Positions 1-8,454 of a stretch of 54,718 nt of DNA are shown here, piece by piece (position 1 is the first letter of the stretch; each line of letters begins with the position of its first letter). Under the pieces are notes generated by a model that worked only from the letters and a program-made list of their open reading frames with translations, searched no databases and had not been told where the DNA came from. This stretch comes from Roseburia sp. (GTDB taxonomy: Bacteria > Bacillota > Clostridia > Lachnospirales > Lachnospiraceae). The stretch spans positions 1 to 54,718 of the forward strand of contig JAMOZS010000013.1 of assembly GCA_023667765.1 (NCBI GenBank), given 5' to 3'. Made by a program: the position numbers and the translations under genes.

Positions 1-2539
1 TCTTATGGCAGAACTCTACGGAAGAAGGATCTCCGCCGTGCTCGCCACAGATACCGATGTGCAGCTTAGGATTTACAGGCTTGCCAAGCTTAATAGACAT
101 CTCCATGAGCTTGCCGACACCGGTCTGATCCAGCTTTGCAAAAGGATCGTTCTCAAAAATCTTGGTGTCATAGTAAGCATTCAGGAACTTACCGGCATCA
201 TCACGCGAGAAGCCAAAGGTCATCTGTGTAAGGTCATTCGTACCGAAGCAGAAGAAATCAGCTTCCTTGGCAATCTCGTCAGCAGTCAGAGCCGCACGGG
301 GAATCTCAATCATCGTACCTACTTCGTACGTAAGATTAATGCCGGCTGCAGCAATTTCAGCATCAGCGGTCTCAACTACCACCTTCTTAACAAACTTCAA
401 CTCCTTAATCTCACATACAAGAGGAATCATAATCTCAGGCTTAACCGTCCAATCGCTGTGAGCCTTCTGTACATTGATGGCAGCACGGATAACAGCCTTG
501 GTCTGCATCTTGGCAATTTCAGGATAAGTTACGGCAAGACGACATCCTCTGTGGCCCATCATAGGGTTGAACTCATGCAGAGAAGCAATGAGATTCTTAA
601 TCGTCTCTACAGACTTACCCTGAGCCTTAGCCAGCTTCTCAATGTCGGCTTCCTCAGTGGGAACGAACTCATGCAGAGGCGGGTCAAGGAAACGAATGGT
701 AACAGGATTACCCTCCAGAGCCTCATAGAGCTTCTCGAAATCACCCTGCTGATAAGGCAGAATCTTCTCCAGAGCCGCTTCTCTCTCCTCTACGGTGTCA
801 GAACAAATCATCTCACGGAATGCTGCGATTCTGTCCTCCTCAAAGAACATATGCTCGGTACGGCACAGACCGATACCCTCAGCACCCAGCTCGCGAGCCT
901 TCTTAGCATCCTCAGGCGTATCGGCATTGGTACGAACCTTCAGCTTACGATACTTATCGGCCCAAGCCATTACACGGCCGAACTCACCTGCGATGGTAGC
1001 ATCCACTGTCTTAATCTCACCGGCATAGATATTACCGGTCGTTCCGTCGATGGAAATCCAATCTCCCTCATGGAACTCCTGTCCGCCTAAAGTGAACTTC
1101 TTATTCTCTTCATCCATAGCGATATCGCCGCAGCCGGATACACAGCAGGTACCCATACCACGTGCAACTACTGCCGCATGGGAGGTCATACCGCCGCGGA
1201 CAGTCAGGATACCCTGAGATGCCTTCATACCGGTAATATCCTCGGGAGAGGTCTCCAGACGAACCAGAACAACCTTCTCGCCCTTTGCCGCCCAGCTTTC
1301 AGCGTCCTCAGCAGTAAATACAATCTTACCGCAGGCGGCACCGGGAGAAGCGCCAAGGCCCTTGCCCATGGGGGTAGCTGCCTTAAGAGCCGCCGTATCA
1401 AACTGGGGATGAAGCAGAGTATCCAAATTACGAGGATCAATCATAGCTACTGCCTCTTCCTCGCTTCTCATACCCTCATCTACTAAATCACAGGCAATCT
1501 TTAAAGCTGCCTGTGCGGTTCTCTTACCATTTCTGGTCTGCAGCATGAACAGCTTACCATGCTCAACGGTAAACTCCATATCCTGCATATCTCTGTAATG
1601 ATCCTCCAGAGTTTTGCAAACCTGCTCAAACTGTGCAAAAGCCTCAGGGAACTTGTCTGCCATCTCTGCAATCTTCATAGGAGTACGAACGCCTGCAACC
1701 ACATCCTCGCCCTGGGCATTGGTAAGGAACTCACCGAACAATCCCTTGGAACCGGTGGCAGGGTCGCGGGTAAAGGCAACGCCGGTACCGCAGTCATCAC
1801 CCATGTTACCGAATGCCATGGACTGTACATTTACGGCAGTACCCCAGGAATAAGGGATATCATTGTCACGACGATATACATTTGCACGAGGGTTGTCCCA
1901 GGAACGGAATACAGCCTTGATGGCGCCCATCAACTGCTCCTTGGGGTCGTCAGGGAAGTCATTGCCAATCTTAGCCTTGTACTCAGCCTTAAACTGGCCT
2001 GCCAACTCCTTGAGGTCATCAGCGGTAAGCTCCACATCCTGCTTAACACCCTTCTTTTCCTTCATAGCATCAATCAGCTGCTCGAAATATTTCTTACCCA
2101 CTTCCATAACTACATCGGAATACATCTGGATAAATCTTCTGTAGCAGTCCCATGCCCAACGGGGATTATTGGACTTTTCAGCGATAACATTCACTACATC
2201 CTCATTTAAACCAAGGTTCAAAATGGTGTCCATCATACCGGGCATGGAAGCTCTTGCGCCGGAACGAACGGATACCAGCAGAGGATTCTCCAAATCACCA
2301 AATTTCTTGCCGGTGATTTCCTCCATCTTAACGATGTATTCATTAATCTGCGACTGAATCTCATCATTGATTTCCCTGCCGTCCTCATAATACTGCGTAC
2401 AGGCCTCTGTCGTAATCGTGAAGCCCTGAGGAACAGGAAGGCCGATGTTGGTCATCTCTGCCAGATTTGCACCTTTGCCGCCGAGCAGTTCACGCATGTT
2501 GGCATTACCCTCGGTAAACAAATATACCCATTTCTTCAT
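1..2539 (-). CDS. ppdK: Pyruvate, phosphate dikinase, C-terminus cut by window edge
   Basis: Interconverts pyruvate, ATP and phosphate with phosphoenolpyruvate, AMP and pyrophosphate in the cytoplasm, serving glycolysis or gluconeogenesis in anaerobes. About 846 residues are visible. The N-terminus reads MKKWVYLFTEGNANMRELLGGK, the ATP-grasp part of the family. The central swivelling domain has the phospho-histidine motif GGMTSHAAVVARGMG, and the PEP/pyruvate barrel ends at the active-site Cys motif CGEHGGDP close to the window edge. The family is about 875-880 residues, so roughly 30 C-terminal residues are missing only because the window stops. The start at 2539 has a GGGAG ribosome site 9-10 bases upstream. 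No PPDK regulatory protein gene lies next to it. A promoter and a structured leader precede it. Confidence 0.97.
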   Translation of the reverse strand, partial: MKKWVYLFTEGNANMRELLGGKGANLAEMTNIGLPVPQGFTITTEACTQYYEDGREINDEIQSQINEYIVKMEEITGKKFGDLENPLLVSVRSGARASMPGMMDTILNLGLNEDVVNVIAEKSNNPRWAWDCYRRFIQMYSDVVMEVGKKYFEQLIDAMKEKKGVKQDVELTADDLKELAGQFKAEYKAKIGNDFPDDPKEQLMGAIKAVFRSWDNPRANVYRRDNDIPYSWGTAVNVQSMAFGNMGDDCGTGVAFTRDPATGSKGLFGEFLTNAQGEDVVAGVRTPMKIAEMADKFPEAFAQFEQVCKTLEDHYRDMQDMEFTVEHGKLFMLQTRNGKRTAQAALKIACDLVDEGMRSEEEAVAMIDPRNLDTLLHPQFDTAALKAATPMGKGLGASPGAACGKIVFTAEDAESWAAKGEKVVLVRLETSPEDITGMKASQGILTVRGGMTSHAAVVARGMGTCCVSGCGDIAMDEENKKFTLGGQEFHEGDWISIDGTTGNIYAGEIKTVDATIAGEFGRVMAWADKYRKLKVRTNADTPEDAKKARELGAEGIGLCRTEHMFFEEDRIAAFREMICSDTVEEREAALEKILPYQQGDFEKLYEALEGNPVTIRFLDPPLHEFVPTEEADIEKLAKAQGKSVETIKNLIASLHEFNPMMGHRGCRLAVTYPEIAKMQTKAVIRAAINVQKAHSDWTVKPEIMIPLVCEIKELKFVKKVVVETADAEIAAAGINLTYEVGTMIEIPRAALTADEIAKEADFFCFGTNDLTQMTFGFSRDDAGKFLNAYYDTKIFENDPFAKLDQTGVGKLMEMSIKLGKPVNPKLHIGICGEHGGDPSSVEFCHK

Positions 2540-2581
2540 TGTTTTTTGTCTCCCTTTTCTAAATTTTGAATATATATTTCT

Positions 2582-2630
2582 GACCCTTTCGGCCTGCCCG
2601 AACAACGGCTCGATTAGGCCTCTGAAGGTC
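2582..2630 (-). promoter_or_regulatory. Stem-loop in the ppdK 5' leader
   Basis: In the transcript the arms GACCTTCAGAGGCC and GGCCGAAAGGGTC pair through GACC/GGTC and GGCC/GGCC, with an internal loop between. An inner pairing CGAGC/GUUCG is also possible. No U-run follows, so it is not an intrinsic terminator. It matches no riboswitch I recognise. It may affect ppdK mRNA stability or translation. Confidence 0.4.
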
Positions 2631-2650
2631 AAATATACTCGTACTTAAAT

Positions 2651-2679
2651 ATTTTAGCAAGCAAAACTGTGAATAGCAA
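2651..2679 (-). promoter_or_regulatory. Promoter of ppdK
   Basis: Read on the minus strand, TTGCTA (2674-2679) and TAAAAT (2651-2656) are separated by exactly 17 bases, a sigma-A type arrangement. Transcription would start near 2644 and give a leader of about 105 bases before the ppdK ATG. Confidence 0.7.
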
Positions 2680-2879
2680 GCCGATTTTTATAAGAATTTG
2701 ACAGGCTTTCCATTTTCGTATAGTTTTACCAATTTTTTCTAATAATATTCATATATTTTGTACATACTTCAGACTTTTCCCAGCGCTTCCCATCTGCCGT
2801 CTCCTCTCGCCGTCCCCTTCCGAAACCCTCACTGTTTCAGCTGCTTCTTCCCCATCCAACGCTTCCTGCAGCCTTTCTT

Positions 2880-3719
2880 CTAGGACGCCGCCGCAGGAGG
2901 CATAAAGCTGTCAAAAATAAAAATATCGAAATCCTTTCTGGCAGCCTCCAGCTCCGCCTGGCTCTTAATGGTCCAGGCCGCCGCCGTATTGTGATACAGC
3001 TTACGACACAGCTTCCTGGAAAGCTGCTTGGAATACTTATGATTATATGCAATAAAATCAGGCTTTGTCAGACAGTTCAGCAATAGATTCTGCAGCACAA
3101 AACGCACAATATGACAACTCTTCTTTTCCCGGCAGAAGGCATCCGACAGCTGTCCTCTCACCACGCCGGAGCGCCTCCTGCGATACCAGAGTACCGCCAG
3201 AGGATTAAAGGATTCTATGCAGTAAAGTCCTCGATAATCGCACAAAAGCCTGTCCGCCTCCCTACACAGACTCATATCCTTATATTCGATTTTAAGCTCC
3301 ACTATCAGGGGCACTCTGCCATTCACCAGCCCCAGGACTTCCTCAAATCTGGGGATTCTCTCCTGGGAGCCGAATAAGGTAAACTGCCGCAGTTCCTCAC
3401 AGGTATAATCCGCAATCCTCCCCTTTCCGCCGCAGGCCCTGTCCAGCGTGAAATCATGAAACACCACCGGTATCTTATCCTTCGTGAGCTGAATATCCAG
3501 CTCTATGCCAAACCCGGCTTCCACCGCTTTGGCAAAGGCTCTCATGGAATTCTCGGGAGCTTCTCCTCTATTGTCATGCAATCCTCTGTGGGCATAAAGC
3601 CACCTTTGAAAAACCTTTGTCTTATTCTTGCTGGAAACATGGGGCATAATCAAAAGAAGATACCCGCAGACAACAGCCGCCACACACAACACACACACGA
3701 ATATCATCATATGCAGCAT
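2880..3719 (-). CDS. Membrane-anchored glycerophosphodiester phosphodiesterase
   Basis: 279 residues with one N-terminal membrane helix (about residues 4-25), followed by a GDPD TIM barrel. Catalytic signatures are visible: AHRGLHDNRGEAPENS (metal and base His, Glu), then GIELDIQLTKD and the second His in VVFHDFTLDR. The family hydrolyses glycerophosphodiesters to glycerol-3-phosphate and an alcohol. The membrane anchor suggests it acts on the cell surface or on lipid-derived substrates. The ATG at 3719 is preferred over the GTG at 3728 because GGGAGG lies 8 bases upstream of the ATG, whereas it abuts the GTG. The C-terminal half is short compared with UgpQ-type enzymes. No operon partner is evident. 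Confidence 0.9.
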   Translation of the reverse strand: MLHMMIFVCVLCVAAVVCGYLLLIMPHVSSKNKTKVFQRWLYAHRGLHDNRGEAPENSMRAFAKAVEAGFGIELDIQLTKDKIPVVFHDFTLDRACGGKGRIADYTCEELRQFTLFGSQERIPRFEEVLGLVNGRVPLIVELKIEYKDMSLCREADRLLCDYRGLYCIESFNPLAVLWYRRRRSGVVRGQLSDAFCREKKSCHIVRFVLQNLLLNCLTKPDFIAYNHKYSKQLSRKLCRKLYHNTAAAWTIKSQAELEAARKDFDIFIFDSFMPPAAAS

Positions 3720-3877
3720 GTTCAACACCTCCCATCCTCTGTCAGTCTCACTTTACTCTTCTTTTTTTCGGACTGCAATATCTTTCTTTTGTTATTTATT
3801 AATTCTTTAGGAAATATTAAGGAAACATTGCTGGAAGCGTTTCTCTGAAAAAAACTTGAAAAAATGCCAATATTTAC

Positions 3878-3905
3878 TTGAAAATCCTGACTTTTCATGT
3901 ACAAT
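3878..3905 (+). promoter_or_regulatory. Promoter of the ABC-F gene
   Basis: TTGAAA (3878-3883), 16 bases, then TACAAT (3900-3905). The start would be near 3912, giving a leader of about 80 bases before the ATG at 3991. Confidence 0.6.
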
Positions 3906-3990
3906 AGGAAAGGATAAAATCAGCAGTATGGAAACATATACAAAAACAGTGCAGAAATACACTAAAAACAGAGTAGAAATGAGGTAAAAT

Positions 3991-5628
3991 ATGATTAGTG
4001 CAAATAATGTAACGCTCCGTATCGGTAAAAAGGCTTTATTTGAAGATGTCAATATCAAGTTTACGGAGGGAAACTGTTACGGGCTGATTGGCGCCAATGG
4101 GGCAGGTAAATCCACCTTCCTGAAAATACTTTCGGGAAAGCTGGAGACCACCAAGGGCGATGTGGTCATCACCCCCGGTCAGCGTCTTTCGGTACTGGAG
4201 CAGGACCACTTTAAATATGATGATTTTGTAGCTATGGACACTGTGATTATGGGTAATGAGCGTCTATATCAGATTATGAAGGAAAAGGATGCCATTTACG
4301 CCAAGGAGGATTTCTCCGACGAGGACGGCATCCGGGCCAGCGAGCTGGAAGCAGAATTTGCCGAGATGGACGGCTGGGAGGCAGAGAGCAACGCCGCCAT
4401 GCTCTTAAACGGCCTTGGTATCGATACGCAATATCACTATGCAGTCATGAAAGACCTGGAAAGTCCCATCAAGGTGAAGGTGCTTTTGGCTAAAGCCCTT
4501 TTCGGCAATCCCGATATCCTGCTGCTGGACGAGCCCACAAACCATCTGGATTTAGACGCTATCGCATGGCTGGAAGAATTTCTGATTAATTTTGAAAACA
4601 CAGTAATCGTAGTCAGCCATGACAGGTACTTCTTAAACAAGGTCTGCACCCATACTGCGGATATCGACTATGGCAAAATTCAGCTCTATGCCGGTAACTA
4701 TGACTTCTGGTATGAGTCCAGCCAGCTCTTAATCAAGCAGATGAAGGAAGCCAACAAGAAGAAGGAGGAAAAGATTAAGGAGCTCCAGGAATTTATCTCC
4801 CGCTTCTCCGCAAACGCTTCCAAATCCAAGCAGGCTACCTCCCGCAAGCGGGCTCTTGAGAAAATTGAGCTGGACGAAATCAAACCCTCCAGCCGAAAAT
4901 ACCCCTATATCGACTTTCGGCCCGAGCGGGAAATCGGCAATGAGGTACTGTCCGTAGAACATTTATCTAAAACAATCAACGGTGAAAAGGTATTAAACGA
5001 TATCTCCTTTATCGTGGGACATGACGATAAAATTGCCTTTGTGGGAAGCAACGAAATAGCCAAGACCACACTGTTTCAGATTCTCACCGGAGAACTGGAG
5101 CCGGACGAGGGCAGCTATAAATGGGGCGTTACCACCTCTCAGGCCTACTTCCCCAAGGACAATACCGATGAATTCGACAATGATTTGACAATTGTGGACT
5201 GGCTGACCGGCTATTCCCCCGTCAAGGACGTAACCTATGTGAGAGGCTTTCTGGGACGTATGCTCTTCGCCGGCGAGGACGGCGTAAAAAAGGTAAAGGT
5301 ACTCTCCGGCGGAGAAAAAGTACGGTGTCTGCTCTCCAAGATGATGATTAGCGGCTCCAACTGCCTGCTGTTGGACGAGCCCACGAACCATCTGGATATG
5401 GAATCCATCACCGCCCTGAACAACGGCCTGATAAAGTTCCCGGGCGTAGCGCTGTTTTCCTGCCATGACCATCAGTTCGTCCAGACAACGGCCAACCGTA
5501 TTATGGAAATTCTGCCGGACGGCCGCCTGATTGATAAGATTACCACCTATGACGAGTATCTGGCCAGCGACGAGATGGCCAGAAAACGCACGGTATTTAC
5601 CGCCCAGAAGGAGGACGACGAGAATTAA
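3991..5628 (+). CDS. ABC-F family ATPase, YkpA/YbiT type
   Basis: 545 residues with two nucleotide-binding domains and no membrane segments, so a soluble ribosome-associated ABC-F protein. NBD1 carries GANGAGKST near residue 36 and LLLDEPTNHLD near 171. A charged KKKEEKIKELQEF linker follows (about 245-290). NBD2 has LSGGEK and LLLDEPTNHLD. Two departures are visible: NBD1 has LESPIK where LSGGQ is usual, and the NBD2 Walker A is GSNEIAKTT rather than GxxGxGKT. Similar variation occurs in YkpA-like members, so I take it as a subfamily trait. GAGGT lies 5 bases before the ATG. ABC-F proteins tune translation or protect ribosomes from antibiotics; which applies here cannot be told. Confidence 0.92.
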   Translation: MISANNVTLRIGKKALFEDVNIKFTEGNCYGLIGANGAGKSTFLKILSGKLETTKGDVVITPGQRLSVLEQDHFKYDDFVAMDTVIMGNERLYQIMKEKDAIYAKEDFSDEDGIRASELEAEFAEMDGWEAESNAAMLLNGLGIDTQYHYAVMKDLESPIKVKVLLAKALFGNPDILLLDEPTNHLDLDAIAWLEEFLINFENTVIVVSHDRYFLNKVCTHTADIDYGKIQLYAGNYDFWYESSQLLIKQMKEANKKKEEKIKELQEFISRFSANASKSKQATSRKRALEKIELDEIKPSSRKYPYIDFRPEREIGNEVLSVEHLSKTINGEKVLNDISFIVGHDDKIAFVGSNEIAKTTLFQILTGELEPDEGSYKWGVTTSQAYFPKDNTDEFDNDLTIVDWLTGYSPVKDVTYVRGFLGRMLFAGEDGVKKVKVLSGGEKVRCLLSKMMISGSNCLLLDEPTNHLDMESITALNNGLIKFPGVALFSCHDHQFVQTTANRIMEILPDGRLIDKITTYDEYLASDEMARKRTVFTAQKEDDEN

Positions 5629-5654
5629 GGGCTCTGTTCGTAAAGGAGGTTCCT

Positions 5655-6521
5655 ATGATAGATTTGCACGTACATTCCATTCGCTCCGACGGCACCCTTA
5701 CTCCCTCGCAGCTTGTGGACTATGCCATGGAAAAGGGTCTGACGGCATTCGCCCTGACAGACCATGATACGGTAGACGGACTTGAGGAGGCCATCGCCTA
5801 TGCGAAAAGCCTGCTTCCCTCCGCCCCTGAAATCATACCGGGAATCGAGCTGTCTACAGAATATCAGGGAAAAGATATTCACATCGTGGGGCTCTATATC
5901 GACTATCACAACGAAGCTTTTACCGAATATTTAAAGAACTTTATTGCCTCCAGACAGCAACGCAACCAAAAAATGTGCGAACTTTTGTCCCAGGCCGGCA
6001 TCGATATCAGCTATGAAAAGCTGCAGGCAGAATTTCCGGACGCCGTCATCACCCGGGCTCATTATGCCAAATATCTGTATCGGCATGGCTATACCAAAAG
6101 CATGAAGGAAGGCTTTGAACGCTATGTGGGAGACCATTGCCCCTATTATGTCCCGAGAGAAAAGGTCACGCCCGCTCAAGCGATAGAACTGATATTAGAA
6201 GCGGACGGAATCCCCATACTGGCTCACCCCATTCTCTACGGCATGAGCCGGACAAAGCTGGAGGAGCTGGTTGCCAACTTAAAGGCTGCCGGGCTGATTG
6301 GCATCGAGGCCGTCTACAGCTCTTACACTCCCTCTGACGAACGGCAGATACGCCGCCTCGCCGACAAATATCATCTGCTTATCAGCGGCGGCTCGGACTT
6401 TCACGGCGGCAACAAGCCCAATCTGGATTTGGGCGTTGGTTATGGACATCTATATGTCCCCGACCAGCTTCTGGACGAAATAAAGAAGCGCCGCCCTGGA
6501 AGTAAAGGAAGCCGCCGATAG
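5655..6521 (+). CDS. PHP-domain phosphoesterase (YciV/TrpH-like)
   Basis: 288 residues. The N-terminus IDLHVHSIRSDGTLTP and the following ALTDHDTVDG are the first metal-binding motifs of the PHP fold. EIIPGIELSTEY, AHP and SGGSDFHG supply the remaining metal ligands. Members of this COG0613 family act as 3',5'-nucleoside bisphosphate phosphatases or 5'-3' exonucleases on short RNA (RNase AM). The substrate here is not certain. AAGGAGG sits 5 bases before the ATG. It starts 26 bases after the ABC-F stop and is probably cotranscribed with that gene. Confidence 0.88.
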   Translation: MIDLHVHSIRSDGTLTPSQLVDYAMEKGLTAFALTDHDTVDGLEEAIAYAKSLLPSAPEIIPGIELSTEYQGKDIHIVGLYIDYHNEAFTEYLKNFIASRQQRNQKMCELLSQAGIDISYEKLQAEFPDAVITRAHYAKYLYRHGYTKSMKEGFERYVGDHCPYYVPREKVTPAQAIELILEADGIPILAHPILYGMSRTKLEELVANLKAAGLIGIEAVYSSYTPSDERQIRRLADKYHLLISGGSDFHGGNKPNLDLGVGYGHLYVPDQLLDEIKKRRPGSKGSRR

Positions 6522-6554
6522 TTTCCCCTGCAAATCCGCGTGCATCGTTTTGTT

Positions 6555-7031
6555 TTATCGTTTATCCCCTCTGAAAAAAGCCAATATTCTATGGAGCGGC
6601 GTCCTGATTGGAAGGAGAACCAGCCAGAGTAGCGCCGCCGTCCTGTATATCGGATTCGTCGCTTTGATACAGCGCCCTTTTCTGATAAAGGCTGTCAGAA
6701 CCCCCTTTATCTGTTCCCTTTGCAGAGGCCCCTCCAACTCCGACTGATTATCCCCCACCAGATACAATCCTTCCGGGCGACAATGCGCCAGGCGGTGCAG
6801 CACCAGCATCCCGTTGTCCCGACGATACAGCACCACATCCCCCTTTTTTAATTTAGAACCATCCGCTTTCTTTAATATGGCCTTATCACGCCCCGGAAGC
6901 ATCATAGGATACATGCTGTTTCCCATGGGCTCTATCTGAATAGACGGATAAGCATCCAGCAACGCTTCGATTCGCTGTCCGGGCTTTCTGTCGGTTTGTC
7001 GTTCCTTATTTTCGGCAGGGTAATGTACCAT
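6555..7031 (-). CDS. S24/S26 signal peptidase-like protein, ER type
   Basis: 158 residues. The catalytic serine block EPMGNSMYPMMLPGRDK (Ser39), the block LVLHRLAH (His79) and LVGDN (Asp94) fit the Ser-His-Asp S26B (SipW/Sec11-like) peptidases rather than the Ser-Lys bacterial type I enzymes. The usual N-terminal anchor is absent. One hydrophobic helix lies near the C-terminus (about 131-150), so the active site may face either side of the membrane. It is transcribed divergently from the PqqD/HprK-like gene from a shared palindromic promoter, and it lies 3.3 kb from a leader-bearing protein and its exporter. That context suggests a dedicated leader peptidase (inference) rather than the general signal peptidase. 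The start at 7031 has GGAG 10 bases upstream. Confidence 0.85.
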   Translation of the reverse strand: MVHYPAENKERQTDRKPGQRIEALLDAYPSIQIEPMGNSMYPMMLPGRDKAILKKADGSKLKKGDVVLYRRDNGMLVLHRLAHCRPEGLYLVGDNQSELEGPLQREQIKGVLTAFIRKGRCIKATNPIYRTAALLWLVLLPIRTPLHRILAFFRGDKR

Positions 7032-7080
7032 CTGTATTTCGCTCCGTTTCTGCGCCGTTCTACTCCTACAGCCTGATTAC

Positions 7081-7150
7081 GTTACAATTCACGCCCTAAC
7101 CGATTCAGCAATTTTCAGTTTGATGTGCGTGAATAGTCGTGAATAGTAAC
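7081..7150. promoter_or_regulatory. Operator-like repeat cluster upstream of the exporter island
   Basis: GTTACAATTCACG (7081-7093) is mirrored by CGTGAATAGTAAC (7138-7150) with one mismatch. CGTGAATAGT also occurs twice head to tail at 7128-7137 and 7138-7147. Read on the minus strand this gives two ACTATTCACG copies spaced one helical turn apart, plus the inverted ACAATTCACG. The pattern suits a dimeric DNA-binding regulator and is reminiscent of LytTR-type boxes. No LytTR regulator is encoded in the window. Confidence 0.5.
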
Positions 7151-7169
7151 CTGATTTCACTTTTTAATA

Positions 7170-7202
7170 ATTATAGCATTCTGTCCCTGAAAATGCTATA
7201 AT
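7170..7202. promoter_or_regulatory. Symmetric divergent promoter for S26 peptidase and PqqD/HprK genes
   Basis: ATTATAGCATT (7170-7180) and AATGCTATAAT (7192-7202) are perfect 11-base inverted arms around 11 bases. Each arm supplies an extended -10 element (TGCTATAAT) for one direction: plus-strand TATAAT at 7197-7202, minus-strand TATAAT at 7170-7175. The -35 boxes are weak and lie within the opposite arm, so RNA polymerase could use only one direction at a time. Confidence 0.6.
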
Positions 7203-7286
7203 GAACGCCGTAAGACCAAAACCTGAAGGTAACGATTGACTGGCAACAAGGCGACCGTTAAAATAAAGGCGCGCAGGAGGTATTAT

Positions 7287-8441
7287 ATGATTCAAAATTC
7301 CTTATTTACAACAGCTCATTTATCCGATATCCCCTATATTCTTCCCTATGGACAGAATATTGCGGATCACCTGGGTGGCATTTCCACAAATGAGGCAGGA
7401 CTTCTTATATGGGACGCTCTGTGTTCCGGGAAAAACCGGGAGGAGATTCTGGCTCTTCTGACAGAAGCTTATGAGGCAGACGATAGGGACGCCGCCCTTC
7501 TGAAAGACGATTTGGACGCTTTTTTGAAGTCTCTGAAGGATAAACAGCTCACGGACAGCCGGCTCTGTGTCCCCTTTGCCCCCCATCAGGAGCATTTTAT
7601 CAAAATCGGCCCTCTCACTGTTTCTCTGCGAATCCCCGAGAAGCTATACCGGGATTACTTCGCCGACTTCTCCCGGGACGACTGTGAGAACCTAAAAGAG
7701 CCCGCACAGACAATTGTCTGCTATCACCACGCGCCCCTTCGCCATGAAAACGGCCAGGTTTTGGTGCGCAATGAAGAAATGCTGATTCTTGATACAAAAG
7801 AAACCTATATCCTTCTGCCCCGAAACAGCAAATACGTGTATGAAATCCATACCTCCAAGGACGGACGTACCGCCCGACTTTACTTTAAATATGACGCCGC
7901 AAAAGCGGACTGCCTCGGAGAAGTCTTTCAAGCCATACGGTTTGCCTTCCTGGTGGCGGCCGGGCAGAACGGCCTCTGTGTCATTCACTCCGCCTCTCTT
8001 CTGCACAGAGGAAAGGCCTGGCTGTTCTCCGGACATTCCGGCGCCGGAAAATCCACCCACACCAATTTATGGCATCAGCAATTCGGTACACCCCTGCTCA
8101 ACGGAGACCTGAATATGATTGGCCTGGAAGATGGCGCCCCCATCTGCTATGGGCTGCCCTGGTGCGGCACCTCCGGCATTTTCACAAATCATAATTACCC
8201 GCTGGGCGGCATCGTATTCCTGAAACAGGCCCCGGAAAACAGTGTGCAAAAGCTCTCCCCCGACCGGGAAATCCTCTATCTTTGTCAGCGGCTCATCACC
8301 CCCGGCTGGACAGAAGAACAGCTTACTCGAAATCTTGCCCTTTCCGCCTCACTTGCAGAAAAAATCGGCATCTACAGGCTCTGCTGTACCAAAGAACCGG
8401 CGGCTGCCATAATGATGCGGGAAGCTATCGAACAGGAATAA
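7287..8441 (+). CDS. PqqD-like / HPr kinase-like fusion protein
   Basis: 384 residues. Residues about 15-90 look like a PqqD-type peptide-recognition domain (ILPYGQNIADHLGGISTNEAG, then a two-helix tail). The C-terminal part is an HPr kinase/PEPCK-like domain with IHSASLLHRGKAW, the P-loop GHSGAGKSTH (249-258) and LLNGDLNMI. HprK-like kinases in lasso peptide clusters phosphorylate the peptide, and PqqD domains bind leader peptides. A kinase that phosphorylates a leader-bearing substrate is therefore a reasonable inference, and the nearby 144-residue protein is the obvious candidate. The ATG at 7287 is chosen for the AGGAGG 6 bases upstream. It is convergent with the ABC exporter, with only 13 bases between stops. 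Confidence 0.82.
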   Translation: MIQNSLFTTAHLSDIPYILPYGQNIADHLGGISTNEAGLLIWDALCSGKNREEILALLTEAYEADDRDAALLKDDLDAFLKSLKDKQLTDSRLCVPFAPHQEHFIKIGPLTVSLRIPEKLYRDYFADFSRDDCENLKEPAQTIVCYHHAPLRHENGQVLVRNEEMLILDTKETYILLPRNSKYVYEIHTSKDGRTARLYFKYDAAKADCLGEVFQAIRFAFLVAAGQNGLCVIHSASLLHRGKAWLFSGHSGAGKSTHTNLWHQQFGTPLLNGDLNMIGLEDGAPICYGLPWCGTSGIFTNHNYPLGGIVFLKQAPENSVQKLSPDREILYLCQRLITPGWTEEQLTRNLALSASLAEKIGIYRLCCTKEPAAAIMMREAIEQE

Positions 8442-8454
8442 GATAAATCCCCCG

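Larger units (their letters stand above)
2540..2879. other. Intergenic region, ppdK leader and upstream
   Basis: About 340 bases without a gene. The half next to ppdK holds its promoter and a structured 5' leader (listed separately). The half from about 2700 to 2879 is T/C-rich. It contains a short CAGCGCTTCC that resembles the arm of the repeat found at 22884 and 46550. I see no convincing terminator, tRNA or small gene in it. Confidence 0.6.

Noticed and set aside
5-1090. Long plus-strand reading frame of 361 codons
   Set aside because: It is antisense to ppdK, has no ribosome site and no recognisable protein features; it arises from codon bias on the coding strand.
2837-3052. Minus-strand 71-codon frame overlapping the GDPD gene end
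   Set aside because: It lies in another frame of the phosphodiesterase gene and has no supporting signals.
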